Part shown: one piece after another, positions 56,654 to 64,000 of the stretch
How positions within the stretch are numbered: the first letter of the stretch is position 1
Layout of the letters: each line of letters opens with the position of its first letter
From: Botryosphaeria dothidea
Taxonomy: Eukaryota; Ascomycota; Dothideomycetes; Botryosphaeriales; Botryosphaeriaceae
Direction: 5' to 3'
Assembly: GCA_011503125.2 (NCBI GenBank)
Contig: WWBZ02000013.1
Span: 310,001-374,000 of the forward strand
Length of the DNA: 64,000 nt
Made by a program: the position numbers and the translations under genes
The notes under the pieces: generated by a model
The model's input: only the letters and a program-made list of their open reading frames with translations
Database searches by the model: none
Told to the model about the DNA's origin: nothing

Positions 56654-58119
56654 TTAAACCTTTTCCCTATCAACCCTCTGCTTCTCCATCTCAACGACAA
56701 GGTCTTCAAACAGAGCCTCCATGTCTTGTCCAACTTTCTCTTCGTCCACACCCAGCACTTTTCGATCTCTCACAACAATCCTCCCATCCACAATTACCGT
56801 ATCGACCGCCGTCCCATTGCATCCAAACACAAGATGACTCTCCAGCATCTTCTTCCGCTCCTGCAACGGCTTCTTCAACAGCGGCGTGAACATCATATCC
56901 TTCTTCAAATCCACCAAAATCACATCCGCCTTCTTACCCACCTCGACACTCCCCGCATCAATCCCCAACGCCCTCGCCCCATTCCTCGTCGCCATCCTCA
57001 GCATCTCCCGCGCCTGCCCCAACTCGGCATCCTCATGCACCGCCCTCTGCACATACGACGCAAACTTCATCGTCTCGAACATATCCGTCGAATTATGGCA
57101 CTCACACGCATCCACCCCCATCCCGACATTCACCCCTGCAGCCACCAGCTCCTGCAGCCGCACCACCCCATTCCCCAGCTTCGCATTCGACCCGGGATTG
57201 TACGACACATGCGTCCCCGTCTCCGCCAGGATCCGCACGTCGCCGTCCGACAGGTGCACGCAATGCGCGGCCACGCAGTCGCGCCCCAACAGCCCCGCGT
57301 CGCGCGCCACCTCGACGGGCGTGCGGCCGCCGAACCTGCTCCGCGCGTTGTCCACCTCCGTGCGCGCCTCGCACAGGTGCATGTGCACGCCGCACCGCAG
57401 GTCCGCCTTCGCCCGCGCGACCGCCCGCAGCAGCGCTTCGTCCGCCAGCGGCAGCCACTCGACGCCGAGCCACACGCGCACGCGGCCGTCGGCGCGGCCG
57501 TCGCACGCGCGGAAGGCGGCGACGTTGTCGGCGAGGGTGTCGAGCGCGTGCGCGGGGGCGGCGACGTCGCAGGCGAGGGTGGCGCGGATGCCGGTGGCGG
57601 CGGCCGCGCGCGCGAGGGACGGCGCGAAGCGGTACATGTCGTTGACGGTGGTGGTGCCGGATTTGAGGGCCGTGATGTAGGAGTGCGTTGCGGCGGTGAG
57701 CGCGGTGGACGGGGTGAGGCTGCGGATGGAGGGGTACCAGACGGTGTCGAGGTATTCCCAGAGGGGGAGGGTGTCGTTGTAGCCCTGTGGGGTTTGGTGA
57801 GTGGCTGATTGATGGAGGGTGGCAAGGGTGTAAAAGGAAAACTAGGCATTTGGATGCCGGTGTGGCTTGCACGGTGGTAGTAATTTACCTTTGCGACACT
57901 TGTGTGGAAGTGGAGGTCGATAAGACCGGGCATGACGAGTTTGTCTGTGCCGTCGATTATGGTGGTTGGAACCGCATCGTTGAAATCTTTGGGCGCCTTG
58001 TTTTCTTCAAAAATTCCAGAAATCAAGTCATTCTCGATGACGACGGTTGCTGGGAAGAGAAAAGTGTCGTTGTCGTCCAAGGTCAGGACTGAGGCGTTTT
58101 GAATAACGATTCGTGACAT
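56654..58119 (-). CDS. Amidohydrolase (chlorohydrolase/SAH-deaminase-like)
   Basis: Predicted 453-aa metal-dependent hydrolase in two exons (58119-57889, 57784-56654). After the N-terminal beta part, PGLIDLHFHTS supplies the HxH metal pair. HMHLCEA, HCVHLS and GVDACE follow in the order of the amidohydrolase superfamily (His, His, Asp). DGRIVVRDRKVLGVD is the C-terminal composite beta domain. This subgroup deaminates or dechlorinates N-heterocycles such as S-adenosylhomocysteine, guanine-like rings or triazines; the substrate is unknown. In most relatives the fourth motif is GTDGxxS, here GVDACECHNS, which suggests a changed pocket. It lies tail-to-tail with the sugar transporter, 101 bp apart. 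Confidence 0.88.
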
Positions 58120-58970
58120 GGCGGTAAGGGGAAGTGAAAGGTTCGGAAACTGAGGACCTGACAGAAGAGAGCATTGGATGGAAACCGGTGGCCCTTTTAT
58201 TGACAGAGTTTTGCGTATCGACCAGATTGGACGTGCTCGTAAAATACCAGTTCGGGTTAACAAAACGCAGGAGTGGGGAAGGATAACGTGGCGGTTGGAT
58301 CACCCCGCCATGCAACTATATCCAAGCGGTTCCACGAACATACCCAACCCTTGAAGATTACTAGGCGATGTGTCTTCTCTAAGACTTTGGTTGAGCATTA
58401 CAGTGCTTTTTAGGGCGATGCAAATAATCACGACTGTAGGAGTATGTGCGAGACACTGACATACGGATGAATGCTTCCACTCCCCACGGCTGGCACGCTG
58501 AAATCTTACTAGACGTTGTGTGACCTCTTTCGCTGGTAAGCACCTGCTTGCAACACCCCTCCGTATAAACCGAATCTGAGAAATACTGTAATCTCGAAGA
58601 CGAGGTCTGATTGGCTCGTCCATCAGAACAACCAACAAATGCACTCTTCTCGCGTTGTTGAGGCAGATTAACATCAGATTTCTGCCTTCCGGAAATGCCT
58701 GGTGAGCGTGGCACTGCGAGCTGACAGCAAGGCTCACTTCGGCGGGGAAGGGCTGTGTTCATTGGCCGTCTTGATCAGGCTGCATTTCTCCCTGCAGCCA
58801 CACTCGTTTCCGGCGCCTATGCAGCTGCCCCCCCCATCGAACCATATAATGCCACCGTTCCCCTCAAGGCTGAAGATCCATCCTGATTCCTGGCCCACGC
58901 AAACCTCAAATGCGGAGACAACCTCAACGAGCCGCGCCAGTTCGTCTGCCACACTTCCACCCAATCCAGG
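58120..58970. other. Intergenic, divergent promoter
   Basis: About 850 bp between the divergent amidohydrolase and HET genes; no gene or repeat supported. Confidence 0.45.
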
Positions 58971-60911
58971 ATGCAGCGCTGCCGTCATTGTGGGCAGTAT
59001 GGGCCCCGAAAAACACATTGCTCCTCACAAAAACCCGATCGGCGCCTCAACAAACATCAGCAAGCTTTTCGATCGCGTTCTCCCCGCCATTATACGGTCA
59101 CGCCGCCAGAACCTCTGTGGTACACCGAGTTTCCAACAGTTGAGAGATATACATACAAACCCTTCGATGATCAAAAATGCATCCGCATTATGGTACTTCT
59201 TCCCGGTGGATTCATGGAACCCGTTCGATGCAAACTGCGGACTGTACCTGTCAGGCACACTCCGAAGTACGAGGCCATCTCGTACGTATGGAGGAAAGGC
59301 CGCGGCGATATACTGTGTCATGGAAAGAGGCTCAAAGTCCCCTGGAGCCTGGTGAACGCCCTCATCCGGTTTCGATCGACGAAAAAGAAACGTTTGCTTT
59401 GGACCGACGCAGTCTGTATCAACCAGGAGAACACCACCGAGAGAGGCCACCAAGTCCAGATGATGGGGGATGTCTTCAAAAATGCCAGAAGGGTTCTCGT
59501 CTGGCTGGGACGTGACGACGAGTTTAGCGCCAAGAAAACGTTTGATTTCGTCAGTGCCTGCTTTCCTCTTCTGTCGTTGGATGAGGCAAGGGCCATGATC
59601 CGCCAGAGCATACGTCAAGACAGGGAGTTGGTACAACATTGGAAGTCATTCTTCCAGAACGATTGGTTTACGCGTATGTGGATTGTCCAAGAGATAGGTC
59701 TTGCATCCGAGGCGACGCTTTACTGTGGGGAAGCATCTGTGGAGTGGGAAATTCTAGCTAGGGTTTTTCATGCCCTTGAAGCAGGTCTTTACGATATTGT
59801 CGTTGAACACAACCTTTTTTCAATTGGTTGGGTCACTGATCTTTGGACTCAGGATTTTCAGGGTAACCGTTTCGCCCCGGAGTCAACCACCATCTGCGAA
59901 GTATTAAACCGCAATAGGTTCCAAAAATGCTCAAACGATTGGGACCGTATATACGCACTTCTCGGCCATCAAATCTTCCAAAACAACCTTTCAAACCCGA
60001 CGTCCACTTTCTATCTTTCGGTTGACTACGAAGTATCTTTAGCAGAGCTCTACACGAAAGTTTGTCAAAGAGTGATTAGATTATCAGGGTCCCGGCCTCT
60101 TTCTATCCTCGCACTGGTGCGGCATGATCCTACCACCATAAAAGATTTTTGCATAAGCTCGTGGGTCCCCCAACTGCAGAGTATTCAAATGGAAACACTC
60201 TTAGATTCCGAGGAGAACCCGAGATTTACAGCTCCTGGCCAACAGTCTATACAACCTGCTTTTCGGGATCAAACGTTGATCGTGCGCGGCATATCTTTTG
60301 ACACCGTGGCATGGACATCAGACGTATTTGCGCAAGGTTGCATTCCTCGAGATCCGTCAAATGCTGTTGAAATGCAAAACCCACACCCTCTGCAGCAAAC
60401 CTGGTATTACTTCGAGGAGCATAGACGCGAATTCAACAATGATATACTCGAGGCGATATGTGACTCTCTTACCGCTGGGAGATGCGAACGGAGGCCGCTT
60501 TGCATACTCAACCGCAAAGACCGGCTTGGGAATGAAACTTTCAACGAAGATTTGATGGCAGACCTTGCGGCCTACCTATACGAAATGGGAGTCGACACGG
60601 GCAAGATGCTGGATATGGTCTCTTTTGGGGTACCTTCTAGATTTTCATGGGTTCAAGCTCTCAATGACCGTCGAGTTTTCGTAACGTCGCGAGGTTGGGT
60701 GGGTATAGGGCCTGCAGTCACATCAGTCGGGAATGAGGTGTGCGTCTTGTTTGGATCTCCAACCCCCATGGTAGTATGGGAATTACCATCAGCCGGTGAA
60801 AAGTTGGTTCGATTGTGTGGGGAGAGCTACGTTCACGGGATCATGCAAGGAGAGGCCGTGCAAGCCATGGAAGCCGGAGATTTCGAAGAGACCACATTCA
60901 ACATCATTTGA
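58971..60911 (+). CDS. HET-domain protein (heterokaryon incompatibility type)
   Basis: Intact intronless 646-aa frame. The HET domain starts with YEAISYVW (about residue 103), then [36 protein letters not shown] blocks and VLVWLGRDD, matching the three conserved HET boxes. The N-terminus has a basic Cys/His segment ([14 protein letters not shown]) that could bind zinc. The remaining 400 residues lack repeats and have the usual HET C-terminal layout. HET proteins trigger cell death on non-self recognition; the partner is unknown. The first ATG of the frame was used as start; a later start before YKPFDDQKC is possible. Its last 8 nt overlap the end of the convergent carotenoid-oxygenase gene. 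Confidence 0.85.
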   Translation: MQRCRHCGQYGPRKTHCSSQKPDRRLNKHQQAFRSRSPRHYTVTPPEPLWYTEFPTVERYTYKPFDDQKCIRIMVLLPGGFMEPVRCKLRTVPVRHTPKYEAISYVWRKGRGDILCHGKRLKVPWSLVNALIRFRSTKKKRLLWTDAVCINQENTTERGHQVQMMGDVFKNARRVLVWLGRDDEFSAKKTFDFVSACFPLLSLDEARAMIRQSIRQDRELVQHWKSFFQNDWFTRMWIVQEIGLASEATLYCGEASVEWEILARVFHALEAGLYDIVVEHNLFSIGWVTDLWTQDFQGNRFAPESTTICEVLNRNRFQKCSNDWDRIYALLGHQIFQNNLSNPTSTFYLSVDYEVSLAELYTKVCQRVIRLSGSRPLSILALVRHDPTTIKDFCISSWVPQLQSIQMETLLDSEENPRFTAPGQQSIQPAFRDQTLIVRGISFDTVAWTSDVFAQGCIPRDPSNAVEMQNPHPLQQTWYYFEEHRREFNNDILEAICDSLTAGRCERRPLCILNRKDRLGNETFNEDLMADLAAYLYEMGVDTGKMLDMVSFGVPSRFSWVQALNDRRVFVTSRGWVGIGPAVTSVGNEVCVLFGSPTPMVVWELPSAGEKLVRLCGESYVHGIMQGEAVQAMEAGDFEETTFNII

Positions 60912-62689
60912 CACCAGATCGATTTTCGGACCCAACATCCAATTCAACCTCCACACCAACTACGCGCTCCCGTCCCCATCCACACCCCCATTCCGCCCCC
61001 CCAAACCGAACCTGCCACGGCAACGGCCTCTCCGCCGCCCTCGCGGGCCCCACGCTCCCGCCCTCGCTCCTCCGCTCCCGCCACTCGCGAATCTCGCGCG
61101 CATCCACCCAATTCCCGTGCAGCCCCAGCTTCAGCTTGAACGGCAAATGAATCACCGCCACCGGCCCCTTCGCGACATCCAACGCATCCAAAATGACGAT
61201 ATCGTTCCTCAGCACATCCAGGTGGTTCTGCAGCGCGATCAGATACCCCTCGCCCTCGACCTCGCTGCCCCTCTTCGGAATGAACGTCGGCTCCTGGAAC
61301 GTCGCCGTCGGCCCCGCCCAGAACGTATCCTCGACGCGCTCGTCCCATGTGAAATGCCCCACGACGTTGAACAGCCCCCCCGCTGGCGGCCCGCATTTCG
61401 CGAAGTCGTACGGCCTGGCCCCGTCGACCTGGGCCTGCCAGAAGTGGTTGTAGGGCTTGGTGACGCGGCGGTCGTCGATGCGCGAGAACTCGCCGTTGAT
61501 GGGGAAGACGGCGTGCGGGGCGACGCGGGTGTGCGAGGGGGTGCGCGGGTCGAAGAGCCAGCGGACGGTCGGGCTGGAGAGCTTGTTGCGCTTCTCGAGC
61601 GAGGCGGGCGGCGCGTCGTCGGGCGGGAAGAAGAAGAAGACGTTGCCGTCGGCGACGGTCAGGTCGAAGATGATGTGGCCATCGGCGTTTTCGTAGCAGC
61701 CGGCGACGTGGCCGTGGAAAGCTGGGAGGAGGGTGGTGTTAGTGTGGGAGGGGTGGAGGGGTGGGAGACGTACCGTTGTCAGCTCTCAGCCAGACGATAT
61801 CCTCCGGCTTTCCGCCTCGCCGTGGGACGATACCGTAGAGCTGGTCCTCGTCTGGATCCCATGCCCAGTGGTTGCCGCCCTTCTTTAGCCGGTCCAGCGA
61901 GCACTTTAGTGGCGTCATGGGGAGCACGACATAGTTCTCGCTCAGACCGCAGTCGTGGATCATCCCGCAGAAAGGCGCCTTGTACCAGCATTCCTCTGTC
62001 TTTTTGCCGTCTTTGTCTATCGTGTAGACCACAATATCACAAGACCCATCATTTCCATCGCCACCTGCTTCATAGCCAAAGCAGACCATTTCTCCAGTGT
62101 CGGGATCGAATTTGGGATGTGCAGTGAATGTCGGAGACAGGACTTGACCATCGAAGTCGTACCGCCCAATGGTTTCCAGAGTTACCGGGTCCATGGCAAA
62201 GGGAGGTCCGTCTTCCTTGGTGGCAAGCAGAACTCCTCTCCAGAAGACGATATTGGTGTTCGATGCTGTCCGGATGACTCCCTTCACACTCTCGTTGTCC
62301 GTAAACTTGTTGCGGTACCGCCCAAACAAACTCTTCTGCGCCGCCCTCTCATGCTTGAACCGGTCCGTCCGCACGAACCGGTGCTTGAAATGAGCGTGTC
62401 CGTTCTGGATCTGAATCGCAGTCACGGCTCCGTCCCCGTTGAAGTGGATGTCATCCTCGAACAGCGGCGGGAACTGGTGGTCCGGCTGGATGCGGTAGAA
62501 GGTGCCGTCAATGTCCTTCGGGATCTCGCCGTCGAACTCGAGCTCGAAGATGTCGCCCTCGAAGCGCGAGGGCCTGTTGAAGCCGCTGAAGGCGAGCGTC
62601 TCGGGGAACTTGACCTCGTGGCCGGCCTTGATGCCGTTGACGTAGCTGCGCTTCTCGACCTCGCCGACGATGTCGTGGATGTGCGCCAT
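60904..62689 (-). CDS. Carotenoid/stilbene cleavage oxygenase family enzyme
   Basis: Predicted 577-aa non-haem iron oxygenase in two exons (62689-61774, 61721-60904). The RPE65/CCO fold is indicated by [12 protein letters not shown] and [11 protein letters not shown] near the start and by four iron-binding histidines in context: [24 protein letters not shown] and LGLHGNWV. The length fits fungal lignostilbene-dioxygenase-like members (500-600 aa). Substrates in this group are stilbenes or apocarotenoids. Start at MAHIHDIVG; an in-frame Met eight codons upstream is possible. No signal peptide, so cytosolic. Confidence 0.9.
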
Positions 62690-64000
62690 GATTAGCGATC
62701 GCGCGTGCAGCACCGAAATCTAGTTTACGTGGCCCTCGTAATCGACGTGGTTTTAGGGGACGGGGGGCTCCGTGAAGAAGTTATGCCATCGTGTCGGTTG
62801 CATGCTGCCGAATGCGGGGACCACAATGCGGGATGATATGCAGCTCACCCCGCCGCCGCTCCGCCCGACATCCAGCAGTGGACAGAGGAACATGAGGGGT
62901 CCTTGCTTTGGCGATTTGAGACTTCCCGACCGGCACTTATTTAGGTTGTGGGTGTTGGCTTCCTTCCGATGGCCCGGAAAGCCTAAATCCGAGCACGTGC
63001 TTTTTGTTTGCGCCCCGGAAGCCCCGCAGTTGATCGCAGCCGGGGGGGGGGGGAATCTGGTGTTTATTCAAAAATAGTACGGGCCATCATTGGTCGAGCC
63101 GCACGTCATGTGTGACCGTTTGCCAGGAAACGAAGTCGTCAACGTGCGACACCAACGTTGAGACTCAAAATGCGCTGGGCCGGCATCCCTTGCTTTGCAT
63201 AATCAAGGAGCGACTACATGCGTCGATCTGCACATCCTTCACCGTTTTACCTCGTCGTTCTAGCCTTGACCGTTGAATGCTTCAAGACCGTTCCCTGTCC
63301 TGCCTCCGGGACCAGTGTTTCGTTTACCGGATGGGCCTTAGTGTCCTAATGACTTGAGCAGATCGGGAAGAGGAGAGTATCCCTGAGGAAAGAAGTATTC
63401 TGTGTGAGGGCGCGCGGCTGTTGAGCGTTTCTGCAAACCGTCTGAGCATTACTGGTGCATCAGGAAAAATAAGAATGCCATCGCGGCCTGATGCAGGTCC
63501 TGCCGTGTGGCTCGTGTGCCGGCAGATCGCCACGGGCTTACCCAGCGATCACCATCGGGAGTAAGGCCCGCCTCGTGGCACAGAACGGTCAGAAGCCACG
63601 TGCAAGAACACGCCGTGCCGTCCCCTATCCTCTGGTTCGGCGTTGTGGCCGAGACAAAGACCCACAACACTAATGAAAAAGGCGTTCGTGGAGCTGAAGA
63701 AGGATGGGATCTCCAAGAGTATAGACGAGTATTGATGGGTCCTCAGGCCAGAGATCAGGAGACAACTGCTGGAGGAAGTCCGGATACAACCTCGTTATCG
63801 TCTAGCCAGGGCGCATTGATGGACTGGCAGCTGTCGTCTGCAGGTTCCAGAGCGATCGTCGCCATGGCAGGACCAGTTGAAGGCTGGAATAGCCGAAGGA
63901 TCGCCATCTTCAGCCGCGCCCAGATCTCGACCTATCTATTCGAGTAATGGTACACCTATCTCTCAATCGATAAACACTCTAATCCCATGGACAGCACTCC
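62690..64000. other. Right-end region, no gene seen
   Basis: About 1.3 kb containing the promoter of the carotenoid-oxygenase gene, a G10 homopolymer near 63042-63051, and a 146-codon frame (63507-63947) without recognisable motifs, which I do not call. A gene may start or end beyond the window. Confidence 0.4.

Noticed and set aside
56651..57808. A 385-codon plus-strand frame opposite the amidohydrolase
   Set aside because: Its His/Arg/Pro-rich sequence is typical of an antisense shadow, and the minus strand carries all metal-binding motifs.
63507..63947. Plus-strand 146-codon frame near the right end
   Set aside because: No motif, no recognisable protein features and no supporting splice structure.
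1..64000. CRISPR arrays, bacterial operons, insertion sequences or riboswitches
   Set aside because: Intron-rich eukaryotic genes throughout and no regularly spaced repeats, terminal inverted repeats or transposase motifs were seen.

Overview
This window looks like nuclear DNA of a filamentous ascomycete (Pezizomycotina). Most genes are broken by short GT-AG introns of about 45-75 nt. The gene content is typical of that group: a non-reducing polyketide synthase, an AflR-type Zn2Cys6 regulator, HET and NACHT/esterase incompatibility-type genes, a fungal OPT transporter and a GH78 rhamnosidase. I cannot fix the class or species from the sequence alone. Exon junctions were derived by hand from splice signals, frame continuity and conserved motifs.

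Layout. 0.8-3.0 kb: a GMC oxidoreductase. 3.6-7.9 kb: a Helo-like/ankyrin-type gene interrupted by one in-frame TAG, and a decayed HET-like relic. 8.1-27.3 kb: a polyketide biosynthetic gene cluster containing a cytochrome P450, an O-methyltransferase, an EthD-domain protein, ribosomal protein uL16 (RPL10), an AflR-like regulator, an FSH-type serine hydrolase, a 2049-aa NR-PKS (SAT-KS-AT-PT-ACP-TE) and an MCT-like MFS transporter. A second P450 lies at 27.7-29.9 kb and may or may not belong. 30.5-31.4 kb: a secreted, Cys-rich, single-pass membrane protein. 32-49.4 kb: a pseudogene-rich stretch (MFS 3' relic, PLP-enzyme relic, OPT transporter with a 1-nt frameshift, an unrecognised decayed gene, a BBE-like oxidase relic and a decayed esterase-NACHT gene) with two intact secreted-protein genes among them. 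49.7-50.0 kb: a 60-aa secreted peptide with eight cysteines, preceded by a CAA repeat. 51-58 kb: a GH78 alpha-L-rhamnosidase divergent from a sugar transporter, followed by an amidohydrolase. 59-62.7 kb: a HET protein and a carotenoid-oxygenase-family enzyme whose convergent ends overlap.

How the genes work together. The strongest system-level signal is a shared operator. The 11-bp palindrome TCGG-N3-CCGA is a strict form of the AflR site TCG-N5-CGA. I found it in the P450/OMT divergent promoter, twice upstream of the EthD gene, and once each in the regulator's own promoter, the FSH hydrolase promoter and the PKS/MFS divergent promoter. This supports one regulon controlled by the AflR-like protein at 15.1-16.3 kb and gives functional limits to the cluster. 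The likely flow is synthesis and release of an aromatic polyketide by the PKS, tailoring by the EthD protein, O-methyltransferase and P450, possible further hydrolysis by the FSH enzyme, and export by the MFS protein. The product is not predictable from sequence alone. The embedded uL16 gene carries unusual residues in its conserved central loop, which makes a self-resistance role worth testing.
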